DNA of 64,000 nucleotides from Amborella trichopoda (GCF_000471905.2 NW_006499776.1:3831102-3895101); one strand, 5' to 3'. Counted from the first letter of the stretch, positions 10,895-23,633 are shown. Numbers and translations are program-made. The notes: generated from the letters alone by a model not told the origin.

Positions 10895-12959
10895 TGATCC
10901 AACCCCATACCCCTCTCTCTCTTCCATATTTATGTTATTGGCCTGACAAATTAATTTTTGACTTCCATAGTACACTCTCTTTCCTATTTGATATTGCGAC
11001 ATTGTTGTGTGTCTAAATTTTCCCTTTTCATTTCCTTTTCTATAATGTCATAACTCTTAGTTTGTCGCTTCCTTTGTCCATTTCGTCATCCCCCGTCGTT
11101 TTAGTTGTGAGCACCAACCAGTTTGAGTTAGGGAGGAAATCGGAGAGCCACCGGTTGGGCATGCCAATTTTATAGAAAGATCCAATCAACAAGTTGAGGG
11201 CAGGGCATATATGCGGATGGTGAGAGCAGTAGAGAGGTGTAGTAACGAGGGCCTTATAACATAAAAAGAAGAACCCTAGTTAGTTGAAATGGTCCCCCTC
11301 CTTCAATTTCCAATAAGGTTGGGACCATCAAGTCCTAGGTGAGGAGGAAAAGTAGGGCAAGACAACTTGCAGAAAAAGGCATACCAAGAAAAAGGAGTTA
11401 AGGAAAAGGAAGGGAACCACATGAAACCGAATATCCAACACAAAACTCAAAAGCGAAAGCATAAAAAAAAAATAAAAGCAAAGAGTTGAATAACCATAAC
11501 AAAAGAAATTAAAAATTTTGACGTAGGTGGGAGGGGATAGGCAGGGGAGGAAAAGATATTGTATATACGATATATGCCATGCCCCAAGATCAAATCATTC
11601 ATTCTCCTAGGAAAGGCTTTGAACCCCAAGCCACCAAAAAGCTTAGTTTAATTGGTCGGTTTGGGGGAAAGGGGGCAAGGGCTACATGAATCACGTTGGT
11701 TCTCTTTGCCCACTTAAAGAGAAGGAGAACATCCACATATGTGTCACATTGGTTAAAAAAGTATAAAACATGGGAATACGTGCAGATCGATGGGGCCAAG
11801 CATAAATGTGGAAAGAGATAGAGAGAGAGAGTGGACAAATCCGGAGCAAAGGGTCAAGTCAGAAGATGGGGGCAGCAGGAGGGAGCACATCAATCGCTTG
11901 GGAATTCCTCCTCCACACAAAGGGGGCTGACCGACCCACCCACCCCAATCATGTGCGCCCAGCCCAGATCTCTCAGGATCTCAACACCCTTGTCTTCACC
12001 TAAAACCTCCTAAACTATATATCTCTCGCTCTTCCCTGCCTTTTATTGCGATTACTTTATTGAGTAACATTATTTTTTGATCGGTTGGTTGCTGCTCTCC
12101 TCGTCTATCTCACATAAATCTTTTTCTAATCTAACAGATAAAAATAATGAGTCATCTTCCATCCTCCTTTCCTATCTAGTTTTCATGGGTTGGGTTTTTT
12201 TAATGGCATATGTTGCCTTTTCAGGGAAACTGACGAACGCCCATAAGCAACAATATCTCCACCAAGATTTTGAGGGGCCGAAGCGTCCCTACGGTCTCGG
12301 TAAATTATCGAGAGACGCACCCTGCCCCATGCCCAATTTCCTTGTCATGAGCGCCCGGACTAGAAGCGATGTGCCCTTGTTCCACTTCACCCCATCTGAA
12401 AAGGCATTGTATATAGACCTTGCGTCAAGGGAGGCAACGGACCGGCCTTGGTTCGAACCCCAGCCCTTGTCCCAAAGGACTGCACCAGCTCAAGCTAGGT
12501 CAAAAATAAATGAAAAAAAATAAAAAAAATAAGCAAAAAAAAAAGAGGGCCAGGCCTAACCGAATAAGGCCGCACTAGCCCTAGCTCACCCATTGGGCCA
12601 CAATTTGTGGCTCAGGCCTATGTATTCAACGTTGTTGTCCGGGCTCGGCCGGCCGCCCATCCCATTGCCTGCCCATACACAAGTCCCATTCAATGTGTGT
12701 GAATTTGGAAGATGAACCTAAGGCTCCAACCCTCAACTTTTTGGATATTCCTAATATACTAAAATCTCCTCTGATCTATACTCATACCCATTTTCCGTGA
12801 TTTTTTGCTTAACTACTATATTTCCCTCATCACATATTTGATACATCCATTGTGCTACAAAGCGCAATGGTTCTCATACAACAGTGGGGATGCCAAAGGT
12901 TTTTTAAGAGTTGGAGGGTGCCTAAGGCACCATCACGACCTATCTAGTTCGTGATGGAA
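10895..12959. other. no gene seen
   Basis: About 2 kb of noncoding sequence. It holds a short GA run near 11820, A-rich stretches at 11461-11480 and 12501-12545, and a B-box-like GGTTCGAACCCC at about 12451. Open frames such as 12077-12523 show no recognised domain. Confidence 0.5.
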
Positions 12960-13265
12960 ACGCAGCGGACCTACTAAGTCTATGATGGTGGCTAATGCAC
13001 TATCATGGACCTAATACCATAACGGAAAAATCCTATGGATCTGTTAGATATGTGGCAAGACCTGCAATAGACCTACTAGATCTATGGCAATGCCTAATGC
13101 GCCATCATGGATCTAAAATCGTCACGGGCCTCCATAGACCTGTTTGGTCCATAATGGAGCCCCATGGACCTGCTAAGTATGTGGCAATATCAAAGGCTCC
13201 TCCAAAGTCCAGGAGGCTTGACAGTACCTTTGACACGGCACCACCATGGACTTGCAAGATCCGTG
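12960..13265. repeat. ~99-bp degenerate tandem repeat, 2.5-3 units
   Basis: Units start near 12969, 13068 and 13166 with GGACCTACTAAGTCTATG-like wording, continue with TGGCTAATGCACTATCATGG and end with a CCATGGACCTG-like stretch. Spacing is about 98-99 bp. Shorter echoes (GATCCGTGG) continue to 13315. Confidence 0.6.
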
Positions 13266-13890
13266 GCGCTTGGGAGTGTCAGTTTAAACAACCTTCGTGG
13301 TTCTAGGAGATCCGTGGTGTTTTTTTAGTGCGAAGGATGTACCCAATCCATGACAGCGGGCAATATAGTCATTAAACAAAAAATGTGGGGAAATTGGGTA
13401 TGATTGTAAGTAATGGAAGATTTTGGTATATGTTAGTAATATCCAAAAATTCAAGGAATCTTTTTAATGATTTCTCTTCTATTTTAGGTGAATGCTTTGT
13501 ATACCATGCAAGATCTAACTTTCATCCAACGCAATAACATCACCAGAAAAGCCGCTTTTTAACATCTGACGGCTGGGGAGACCGATATCAGACGGCTTGG
13601 GTAATGCAACCCCCATTGAAAATTTCCCCTTATGGCAAATACATTAGGGGTATTTACACTTTTTTATTTAAAAAAAAAAAGAAAAAAAAAGAAAAAGAAA
13701 AAAAAAAGAAAAAAAAGGGTAACATGTGACTTGGGTAGGTACTTGAATAATGCAAGAAAATAAATAAACAAAAGAGGCTCAAGTTGAGGAGAACGAGAAG
13801 GCAATGAATACAATTTTTTATCGACCCAAAGAACCAAGCCCTTAATTGTCCTTTCCTTTTCCTGGAATAGGGTTAAATGATAGGTTGGTT

Positions 13891-13921
<31 letters not shown>

Positions 13922-15104
13922 TGATGATAAGAAGTGGTGGTCAAGCATCGTAGGAGCAAGGGCAAATTTGTCTTGTGTCTCCCCTTCCAGTTGTGGTAAT
14001 GAAGGGTGAGACCCGAGCCTCGTCTTGCTTCCATTATTGGCAAATTTTGCAGCACACACACAGGAGGATATGTTAGAGAGAGAGAGATGTGTAATGGGCA
14101 GTGACGTGTCGTCCTCTCAAGTGGGGACCCCAGGCTGACACTCTCTCGTGGCTTTTAATACGAGGTGCGGCCCCGTTGCCCCCACACCACTTTGATTCCC
14201 ATTTTTGGAAAATCTATCCCCACCATCTCCCTAAGGAAAATTTCCACCTTGCCTTCCCCGATGGGTCCATTCCAGTGCATGCCCTTCTCCTTCAATGAAT
14301 TTTTATTGTAGATATCAATTTAGGATCTCAAACGCATTCTAAGCATAGCAAGCATTTTAAAATACGACATTTTAAAAAAATCTCTCATTTTTTGAAATCA
14401 GTTAAAAACTTCTTAATTTTCAAAAGATATTCAAAAAATTGCATTTTTTAATAGAATTGATTTAAATCTGTATTATTATTTTTTTCAAAAAAACTTCTCC
14501 CCTATAACTTTATTTCTTCATTCACTTAATATTATAGAATTTTAGTCGAAAGATAAGCACATTAACAGTGGGAGTAAATTAAAAATCTTAACATAACAAA
14601 AAAATTCCAAAAAAAATTCCGTCAATAAGTTCCCTTTAGAGAAGTGTACGAATAAATCCAATGAATATAATCTCCAAAAAAAATAAGATATCAAAACAAT
14701 CTTATATATCAAAATAATAGGTAGAAATAGAAGAAAAACCACCCAATGAAAAATCTTTTTTTGTTTTCTTTAAACCTAGAGCATCCTTATAACGAGCAAG
14801 AAAGAGATTCAATGATACTAAAGATTTAAGCGGATAGGAGTTCAATGTGAGATTTGAATTTGTTTAGGCATTTTATTACTTTTTTTTATTTTTATTTCAT
14901 TTTTTTATTTTTTATTTTTTATTTCATTTGTGTATAGAACAAAGTATTTTGGATGGACCACTATTTTACATATTTTGGCCTTTGTTTTAAGTTTTGGTCA
15001 ACTAAAATCATATATTGAGAGGTTTTTTTTTTTTTCTTTGAACAATAATCTATACCTTAGTTTACAGTTCTTGTTATTTACTAACATAGTTATTTCATTC
15101 AATA
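13266..15104. other. AT-rich noncoding sequence with a (TAA)n microsatellite
   Basis: No gene is visible. Low-complexity parts include an A-rich run (13662-13718), a (TAA)n tract at 13891-13919 followed by a short (GAT)n, and T-rich runs at 14878-14930 and 15020-15035. Open frames here are composition artefacts. Confidence 0.5.
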
Positions 15105-15612
15105 AAGAAATTATCAGAAATATGCCTTAATTTTCATCTAATTAGAAAGAAAACTCTCAACCTTCATAAACTTCGTCCATACTCTTTTTCTTCAATTTTG
15201 ACTTTTTTTTAATCAAAATAGCCATTATGATAGTCATATTACTGTAATGACTACCGCATTATGGTACTTAAAGCACCATAATGACCAAATTAAGCATTAC
15301 GATACTTTAAATACAATAATAACCAGACTAAACATTACAATACTTTAAAAACCATAATGCTTATTGGGTCTTTTTCTTCCTCGTTTGCTACATTTTAGCA
15401 TTATAATTCTTAAAGTACTGTAATGTTTAGCCTGGTCATTACAGTACTTAAAGTACCGTAACGCGGTAGTCATTACGGTAATACGACTATCGTAAAGGTT
15501 ATTTTGGTAAAAAAAAAATCAAAATTGAAGAAAAAGGGTATGGACAAGGTTCATGAAAGTTGAGGGTTTTTTTCTAATTAGGCGAAAATTAAAGTATTTC
15601 TGATAATTTCCC
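15105..15612. mobile_element. foldback / MULE-like MITE with ~240-bp arms
   Basis: The left end reads AAGAAATTATCAGAAATA and the reverse complement of the right end reads GGGAAATTATCAGAAATA. Pairing continues inward for most of each half (shared CTAATTAGAAA, CTCTCAACTTTCAT, CTTCAATTTTGA, GTAATGACTACCGC and AAACATTACAGTACTTTAA), so the element is almost one large hairpin with a small loop near 15375. The flanks CATTCAATA (15096-15104) and TATTTAATA (15613-15621) match at 7 of 9, both differences being C/T. A 9-bp duplication with long arms points to a Mutator-like origin. It has no coding capacity. Confidence 0.75.
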
Positions 15613-16579
15613 TATTTAATATTATTGTTGTTGTTTCATTTTACGCTCGCAATAAATATATGATATAGTTTATGTTACAACAATAGAATAAGCATTGTTG
15701 TTGGATTTATTGAAATTTTAGATAATAAATTGTCAAGTGTTACCTAGATAACACTAGTTAAGGCCATAAAATTATTGTTTAATGGCTTTAATGTATTTAT
15801 AAAAGAATTACAAATCATTATCCTATATAATGTCATCTTTACACATTTGATTTTTTCACTCCATTTTTTTTTGGCCATATCTGAAATATTCACGATTCTA
15901 TAACTCACCTCATTTTTTGGCAATTGTATTTTTACCTGATTTTTTAATCCGACTTTTTAGAATAAAATAAATTTATTATAGATATTTTGGTTTGTTGATA
16001 TATTATTATTCCCCAACTTGCTAACTATGATTCTAAGTCATTGGTGTTATGTTTCCCTTTCAAATCCATGATAAAATAAAAGAGAAATGATTCTTAGAAA
16101 ACTAAAATGAACTACTTCAAATTGTTCTCGATTTGTAGTTGTGGTGGTCAAAATTATGAACAGATGAAAACTTAGTTTGAAGATCGATGCTCAAAAAGAT
16201 ACATCGTCTTCTAAGTACGTGTGTCAGTTGTGCACCAAAAAATCCACCCTTGTCAAAACTCCAAACCAATATTAACAAACTTGGCTCCAGACTCCGCCCT
16301 TGCCAGAGCCAAGAACTCAAGTGAGTTTGATTGGACTCACCCAAGCTTTGCACGAGCACTAAAAGGGCTCCAAATAAACAACAAAAATTCAAAAAACATT
16401 TATCAAATGCAATTAAAAATTGATAAAAATAAAATGAGTTCTAAATATCATTAAAATGTTATAAAATATGAAAAAAAAAAGAAAAAGAAAAAAAAGATAC
16501 ACAAGGGTAATGCTCGAAACAATTCAAAAAATATATAGAAAATTAGTGAATATAATAAGAAAATTTATCAATTTGAGAG
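15613..16579. other. no gene seen
   Basis: AT-rich noncoding DNA. A more GC-balanced piece at 16200-16380 has open frames on both strands but no motif I recognise. Confidence 0.5.
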
Positions 16580-17135
16580 ATTAAGAAAGATATCGCGTAT
16601 AGAATTAGAGCTAGGTGCGCGAAGTGGAGATCTTCATCCGGTATTTTATGTAATCATCGCATACCAATAAAACTAAATGAGAAGTTATGTAGGATAGTTA
16701 TAAGACTAGCCATGCTTTATGGGATGGAATGTTGGGTGGCCAAAAAAACAACATATCCATAAGATGAGTATAGTTGAGATCATTATGTTGAGACGGACGA
16801 GTAATAAAGGATAGACCTTGAAATGAATACATTAGAGGGAACTTAGGGGTAGCTCCAATAGATGATGAGGGAAAGTAAACTTAGGTGGTCTAGCCATTTG
16901 TAGTGCAGACCTAATACAACATTAGTAGGAGGGATGATTTGGCTCAAATGAAATGCTCTAAAAGGGCAAGGAGAAGGGCCAAAAGGACATTGATGGACAT
17001 AATGAGAAGAGATATGGTGACTTAAAATCTGATTGAGACTATGAACCTTGATAGACTAGAATGGCGGAACAAGATCCATATAGCTGACTCCAAATAGTTA
17101 GGATAAGGCTTAGATGATGATGATGAATAAGAAAA
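16580..17135 (+). pseudogene. RTE-type LINE, 5'-truncated 3' end
   Basis: Conceptual translation, with stops and shifts, gives the C-terminal part of a plant RTE-clade LINE protein. HRIPIKLNEKLCRI is followed by LYGMECWVAKKQHIHKMSIV and a MLRR stretch, then GHV- and RRP-like positions. The copy ends in a (GAT)n tail at 17114-17127 after CAAATAGTTAGGATAAGGCTT, the usual 3' end of these LINEs. Only the region downstream of the polymerase core remains, so it is a dead, 5'-truncated insertion. Confidence 0.75.
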
Positions 17136-17499
17136 TTTACAAATCATGACAAAAAATATAAAATTATATTAGATCATATTTGTTAATCATTTCTTCATGA
17201 TTTATTGACAAAAATTTAAATTTTTTAGTTGAATTTTAAGAAACCAATTTTATCTAAAAGAAACTTGTCTTGGTAAGGTGTTGATGCCAAAAAAACCTAG
17301 TCGAATCTCAATCCACTCGATCGAGTTTTAAGACACCCCTGATGTTTCTCTGGTCCTCAATGCAAATTATCTCTCTCCTTTTTTCCTTTAACAAAAGTTA
17401 CATCCTTAACATCCATTCTCGTTGGCGCATCACTCATTTGATCTTGAGAGATGGAAGAAGCAGATGAGAAATGAAAGAATCAATCCTTGTCTTCAAATT
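17131..17499. other. no gene seen
   Basis: AT-rich spacer between two LINE copies. No coding or RNA motif is visible. Confidence 0.4.
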
Positions 17500-19145
17500 A
17501 GTAAAAATGAGAGAGAGAAAATGTAGAGATCTTGACCATATTAAATGCATTACGAGCGATGATCAAATAGTCTTGGTGAAGGATGAAGAGGTCAACAAAA
17601 AGTGGAGAGGTTTTTTCGGGTAAGTATAAAACTTTTTTTGGGTAAGTACAAAAAGTGGAGAGTTTATGTTAAAAAATTACTAAATGATGAACATTGTGGG
17701 AGTATCATAGTAGAATTAACTATTTACATAAATGAGGGCAGAGGTCATAGATACATTGGTAGGATTAAGATGTCAGAAGTAAAAGAAGCTTTGAAGAAGA
17801 TGAAAATAGGAATGGCTTTAAGATAAGATGGTATGTCGATAGAGGTTTAGAAGTGCATATAGGACAATGACATTGACTGGTTGACCTAGTTGTTCAACAA
17901 GTTGTTGAGAACGAAGAAAATGCTAGATGAATGGAGAAAAAGTATGGTAATACCTATTTACAAGAACAAATAGGATATACAAAATTATGCAAACTATCGA
18001 GGGATCAAAACTTATGAGCCACACTATGAAGTTGTGGGGGAAATCATTGAGCAATTACCATGGCATGAAATGAGTGTATTAGAAAATCAATTAAGTTTTA
18101 TGCCATATAGGTCAACAATTGAGGCTAGTTTTCTACTTAGGCAACTGATTGAGAAGTTTAGGGGAAGGGAAAATACCTCCACATGATCTTTATTTATCAA
18201 GAGAAAGCTTATGATAGAGAACCTCAAGATTTAATTTGGTGGGTGTTGAAAAAAAATGAGCCTCTTGATACTATAGCAACTTGATAAGAAATATATACGA
18301 TGAAGCGCTAACTAGTGTGTGAACAACTAGTAGAGAGACGAGTAAGTTTCAGTGACAATAGGCCTACATCAAAGGTCAGCGTTGAGCCCATAACTCTTTA
18401 TCTTAGTCATGAACAATTAACCAGGAACCTACAAGATGTATCGTGATGTATGATGTTCATGGATGACATAGTTTTGATAGATGAAACCCGAGTGGTGTCA
18501 ACACAAAGTTAGAACTGTGGAATAATGCTCTATAATCTAAAGGTTTTAAAATTTTCTGGACTAGGACAATGTATATGGAATGCAAGTTTAGCAATAATCT
18601 GAGTAGGGACGAGGAAGTAGTTAAGATTGACAGCCAAGAAATATCAAAAAGAGTGCATTTTTGATATCTTGGATCAATAATCTAGAAAGATGTTGCACAT
18701 AAGATTATAACTTGGTAGGAAAACTGATGTTCAACTAGAGGTTTATGCGATCATCGCATACCGATAAAACTGAGGATGAAGTTCTATAGGATTGCTTTGA
18801 GACCAGCATTGCTTTATGGGGAGGAATTTTAGGCGATCAAGAAACAATATGATGAGGATGTAGAGATTGATAAGTGGAGAGACAAGAAGGGATAGAATTT
18901 GAAATGTTTACATTTGGGAGAACATAGGTGCGGTTCCAATATATGATAAGATTAGATAAAGTAGACTTAGATGGGGTATGTGTATGCAAACCCAGCATAG
19001 AACCTATTAAGAGGTTCGAGTTGGTTCAAGTAGAAGGCTCAAAAAAGGCAAGGGGTAGGCCTAGAAGGATATTGTTGAAAGTAATAAGAAATGATATGGG
19101 GACTTGTGGCCTCACTGATGGTATGTGATGTATGGAGAAAATAAT
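17500..19145 (+). pseudogene. RTE-type LINE reverse transcriptase, longer decayed copy
   Basis: With many stops and frameshifts the plus strand reads, in order: RERKCRDLDHIKCI; a linker (frame 17602-17826) ending in a SEVKEALKKMKIG stretch; the reverse-transcriptase palm with WRKSMVIPIYKNK, YRGIKTYEPHYEVV and ENQLSFMPYRSTIEA; and a YQEKAYDR block. The catalytic box appears as FMDDIVLIDETR near 18455, where FADD is usual. It ends with RGRPRRI.LKVIRNDMGT.GLTDGM at 19127. Because the same C-terminal block occurs at 16580-17135, the two copies are separate insertions of one family. Confidence 0.8.
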
Positions 19146-19181
19146 TTACTAAAAAATAAAATAAGGGTTTAAGATATTATA

Positions 19182-19262
19182 TCTTCTCTCTAGGTCTGCA
19201 AAGGCGTCCACCCCAAGAACTTTTCACAAGATCAAATTCTTTCTTTATTCTTCAGTTACTTA
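19182..19262. repeat. fragment of the small LTR element's terminal repeat
   Basis: TAGGTCTGCAAAGGCGTCC, CACCCCAAGAACTTTTCA and AAATTCTTTCTTTATTCT match the terminal repeats at 21923 and 22912 nearly word for word. Only about 80 bases are present. Confidence 0.65.
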
Positions 19263-19989
19263 TTTATCTAACATTTCAAAGTGGTTTCATCTCATTCTAG
19301 TAAATTTTGGTCAGTCAGAAGCTTCACACAGACACATGTCAAATCCCTGGATTTTCAGTTCACAGATCAAACATGCTTCTATAAATAGTTAATAGCTTTA
19401 AAATTACATGAGATATTAACATCGAGTCTTTTCCATGTGAAAATACATTCAACATCCTATTGACCCACCAAGATTCATGGTCTAATGCAAGGTTTAAAGT
19501 ACCATAACAATCATTCAAATAGGGACAACAATTATGGGAATCAAAATACCCTTTAACAAAATTTTAGTAAGCATGCACCCACACTCACACATACACACAA
19601 CACACGCACTTGAATTTCACATTTGAATTAAGCAAATAAACATGTATTAACATAGGCATGAAATCATGAAAAACTAAATCTACTTACTTTGCTCCAATCA
19701 AAATCTTCAAGATCAAATATTCTACAAACTCCACTTTGGTTGCCAAGCTTCAAGTGGATTGGGTTCAAGCTTCAAAGGTTTAAGACTTATGGGGTTAATG
19801 GGCTTGGTGGGGTTTAACGACTGTGAGAGAAGAAGAACAACAGGGAGAAAAGAGGGCCACATGAGGGAGCGAATGGATGGTATATATATAAGCATGGGGG
19901 AGCATGATGACATATGGGTAGGGGTCATGTAACTTATGTATGTATAATACCTCATCATGTAGTTAGTCATATGTATTAATGTGAGTATG
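19263..19989. other. no gene seen
   Basis: Noncoding sequence leading into the Del-like repeat block. The minus-strand frame at 19997-19722 has no recognisable domain. Confidence 0.4.
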
Positions 19990-21790
19990 CATGTCATGAC
20001 ATATATTATGCATTCACGTGATCATAGTTCATATGTTAATATCATCATGTAGTTATATATTTATATGTCATGCTATAATGTTGTCATGGGGTCATGCATG
20101 GGATCATTTATACATACATCTATCATGCATGGGGAACATAATGATGGGGGTGGAAGCATGCATGTACCACATGACACTCAAGTGATTATGTAGGAGGAAA
20201 GAGAATGTATGCATGAGCATGCATAAAGAGAGAGAGTATGTTAGAGGAGAGAGAGTGCATGTGTGTAATCATTGTGTGGGGGGCATGCATACTAAAATCA
20301 TATGCATAAGTGAGATGCCAATTGTTGTACCTGACACGTCTCTGAAACAATATTTATTATGTATGAAATGCTTTTGATATGATTTGTGTGCATAAGAAGC
20401 GTGACTCTTGTCAATAGGTGATATACCTCTTGATAATAATGTGTATGTGACATGCCATTAATTATTCATGCTATGCCTCTATTATGTGATATGTGTATGA
20501 CAATATGTTTCTAATATGATTTTGATATGACACTGGTAACATACTTTCAATATGATATGTGTGCATGGAGACATGCTTCTGTTATATGATCTATGCATGG
20601 TAACATGATTCTGATAAGATATGTATGCATGGAGACATGCTTCTATTATATGATTTAGGCATGGTAACATGCTTTCGATAAGATATGTGTCCATGGAGAC
20701 ATGCTTCTGTTATATGATCTATACACAGTAACATGCTTTCGATAAGATATGTGTGCATGGAGACATGCTTCTGTTATATGATTTATGCATGGTAACATGT
20801 TTGTGATAAGATATGTGTGCATGGAGATATGCTTCTGCTATGATTTGATGAAATATTTCTGCTCGTAGCTGTGATTTTTCCCTGCTCTCTATGATAGGAT
20901 GAGAGTTAGGAGTATGCATGTTTGGGTGGTCGTTCCCTCAAAACTTATGTTAGGCACTTCTCATTGGGACCCATTTGGTAGTGTAGCGCCCTCTCGCCAG
21001 AAGGACACACAAGAGGGTTGTATTTTGCAAGGCCAGTGCGTATCAATTTTTTAAACACATTACAACGAGGTTGTATGCATGTGTGAGTTACTATGCAACG
21101 GATTTACCCGTTGGTTGTGTTTCTCTCCTGGTTGTGATAGTCGAGGCTCTACGCATTAGAATTTGATTGGCCCGATGGTTGAGGCTTCTACTTCATAAGT
21201 TAGTTGGTATCTCTTGATCTTGATTATGCTTGTTACATGCATGCCTAAATGTTTTGATCTGTTATGATGCTCATGCCTGAATGATTTGATCGACTTCTTA
21301 TCACAATTATATCGAATTAATCTAATTAGTTATTATTCCACCATGAAATAAATCATGCATGACACATTTGTTCAAATATGACTTTGATACATGATTCCAT
21401 GTTTTGTAAGACTTGCATAAAACTCTGATTATTCTCATGACAAAATATTTGTAAGCATGAAGCATAAAACCTGGCCCACTCTATTAATTTTTCCTTCATG
21501 TAAAGTGATAACCAGTCGTGATTAGAATGGCGTGTCTTGGTGGTTGTGCTTGGGGTCCCTTACCCTCCTTTTGTTGAACCTCTATTTTGTAGTAAATATT
21601 TTGGTTGGCCGTCTGGCTATATAGTCCATTTTGATTTGATAATATGTCTTGATATTGGGCCTTTTGTGCCTTGGACCTATATGTACTATTTTGAACTGTT
21701 GTATGTGTTTTGGGACTTATTTGTCCAGCAGACTATGGTTATATACGTTGTGTTTTATTTTTCGTTTCTTTTGTGGTTGACTTGATACCG
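19990..21790 (+). repeat. Del/Tekay-like gypsy LTR-derived block, copy 1
   Basis: This block shares long stretches, in the same order and strand, with 62880-63480. Examples are TCTATGATAGGATGAGAGTTAGGAG, CTCATTGGGACCC, TTGGTAGTGTA, TCTCGCCAGAAGGA, TACTATGCAACGGATTTACC and TCTCCTGG. The second copy lies inside a segment that begins with a polypurine tract and TGTGACGACCC, so both are probably LTR pieces of one family. Copy 1 also contains the 64-bp array. No coding capacity. Confidence 0.6.
20497..20840. repeat. 64-bp tandem repeat, five to six units
   Basis: The unit reads about GTGCATGGAGACATGCTTCT, GTTATATGATCTATGCATGG, TAACATGCTTTCGATAAGAT, ATGT. The GTGCATGG anchor falls at 20561, 20625, 20689, 20753 and 20817, an exact 64-bp period. 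Units differ at only a few positions, so the array is fairly young. A single eroded relative occurs at about 62895-63015. Confidence 0.85.
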
Positions 21791-21922
21791 AAAATTTTTT
21801 TTTTTTCAAGGTGTTGAGCGCATTTCAACATAGTGGCACTTGCAACTTATGGTCGTGGCCCCATGCCCTACGGTCCTCCAACGGGCTCGGGCCTAATCCT
21901 CTTGGGTCCGGTGGGGACGACA

Positions 21923-23296
21923 GGTCTGTAAAGGAGTCCACCCCAAGATCTTTTCACCAGATCAAACTCTTTCTTTATTCTCCAATTACTCTCTCTATAA
22001 AGAAGGGACATCTTTCCTTTAAATACAAACTTATAAAAAATAATAAATAACAATAACAAACTAAACTCCATCTCTCCCTTATAATAAAAACAAGTTTAAC
22101 ATATCCTAACCAACTCAACCACACCCTAACCAACTCAACCACACTAATCCCTATCAATATCCATCTTTTTTTTTTAAAGAAAGACAAACTTCAAAATTCT
22201 CCCCCTTCAATCTCTACAACTTAAAATGATAAAAATAGCCCTCAAGAAAACTAAAAATCCAAATAACATATTTCCTAAGTCCTAGAAAATATAAAAATAA
22301 TTAAAAATTATTTTTTATTTGTATCATTCTCTTATGGTTGAGACAAGGTCGACCTCAAGCTTGTTAAACTTAAATCTTTTAGAGGCCTTCTAAAAAATTC
22401 GATGATGCAGTCCCAATATTCTTCTCCATACACTATCTTCAATAAACCAATTCGTCAACTACTTTTTGTGCAACTTGAAGTAGAACACTAAGATCTCAAG
22501 CTTAATCTTAATTTATCCTTCAGACTCACAAGGATGGATTTCAAATATTGCATCATACATATCTTCTTCTTCATAATTGATTTTCAAAATTTATTGCACA
22601 TTTGGGTAATCAACATCATCTTCTATATCTAGATCTATCTCTTTATATTCTTGTATCTCCTACTGCAATCTACTAAATAAATCTTATAGATTTTTTTGCA
22701 TTACTTTACTGATACATTATATGTAAGTATTTTTTGAGTCTCTCAAATTTTGATCTCGAATATTTGATCTACACGCTCCTTAACTAAATTAGCAGTTATT
22801 GGTGATCAACAAGAACCTCAAGGCTCTGATACCAAATTATACATAAAAAAATTAATAAACTAAAAACATAAAAATGAAAATAAAAGTTTGAGAGTTTATA
22901 CAATTTCTCTAGATATGTAAGGGAGTCCACCCCAAGATTTTTTCATAAGAATAAACTCTTTCTTTATTCTCCATACTCTCTCTACAAAGAAGGGACATCT
23001 TCCCTTTAAATATAAACTTATAAAGATAAATAAATAAAAATAACACACTAAAGTCTACCTCTTCCTTATCTATTAAACGCAAGTCTAACATATCCTAACC
23101 AACTCAACCATGCTAATCTCTATCCATATCCATATTTAAAAAAAAAAAATTTAAATTTTTAATTCTACCCCTTAAATCTATTTAACTTAAAAAGACAAGA
23201 ATAACCCTAAAGAAAACTAAAAATCCACACAACATATTTTCTAAGTCCTAAAAACATATAAAAACTAAAAAATATTTTCTTATCTTATTTGCATCA
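21923..23296 (-). mobile_element. small non-autonomous LTR element (TRIM/SMART-like), copy 1
   Basis: Direct repeats at 21923-22326 and about 22836-23296 enclose roughly 510 bp. They share GGAGTCCACCCCAAGAT, CTCTTTCTTTATTCTCC, AAGAAGGGACATCTT, CATATCCTAACCAACTCAACC and CTAAAAATCCA. Both end ATTTG(T/C)ATCA on the plus strand, so the minus-strand LTR starts TGAT(A/G)CAAAT. The minus-strand interior begins with an initiator-tRNA primer site and keeps a decayed frame containing FNKLEVDLVSTIRE. The left repeat lacks about 75 bases at its outer end. It is noncoding in practice and would need enzymes in trans. Confidence 0.65.
22822..22834 (-). other. initiator tRNA(Met) primer binding site
   Basis: The minus strand reads TGGTATCAGAGCC, the standard plant initiator-Met primer site of many LTR elements. 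It lies between the right terminal repeat and the interior, which sets the orientation of the element as minus. Confidence 0.85.
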
Positions 23297-23324
23297 ATAT
23301 GCCCTTTGATAAAGTAGAATGCAG

Positions 23325-23397
23325 GACCAGGACTCATGCAGTCGAGACCCCAAATGATTGAAAAAGTCTATGATAATGATGATGATGATGATGATAA
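23325..23397 (+). mobile_element. 3' tail of an RTE-type LINE
   Basis: CATGCAGTCGAGACCCCAAA, a short spacer and then (GAT)n at 23374-23393 repeat the usual end of plant RTE LINEs, as at 17090-17127. Only the last 70 or so bases are present, a strongly 5'-truncated insertion. Confidence 0.65.
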
Positions 23398-23633
23398 ATC
23401 ATCTCTCCTCAAAATCCACATTTCATCGTTCACTTATATAAAATGTGGTTCTTAATTATGTAAAATCTCTTTGTTTATTTGGTAAAAAGGGCAAAACCTT
23501 TTAGAATTGAAACACTACCATATTTACATGTCAAATCTCCACTCATGCTAATTTCTCAAGTATTGCAATGATATCTCTATGGGCAATAAGTACGATGGTA
23601 CATGTTCTCTCCGTGATATAGTGACATCTCATT

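Noticed and set aside
12077..12523. 148-codon open frame, plus strand
   Set aside because: No recognised motif, starts in low-complexity sequence and runs into an A-rich tract; better explained as chance.
12240..12545. Possible tRNA-derived SINE: GGTTCGAACCCC B-box-like word with an A-rich tail
   Set aside because: No A box at the right distance, the B box is too close to the A-rich tail, no target duplication and no tRNA cloverleaf.
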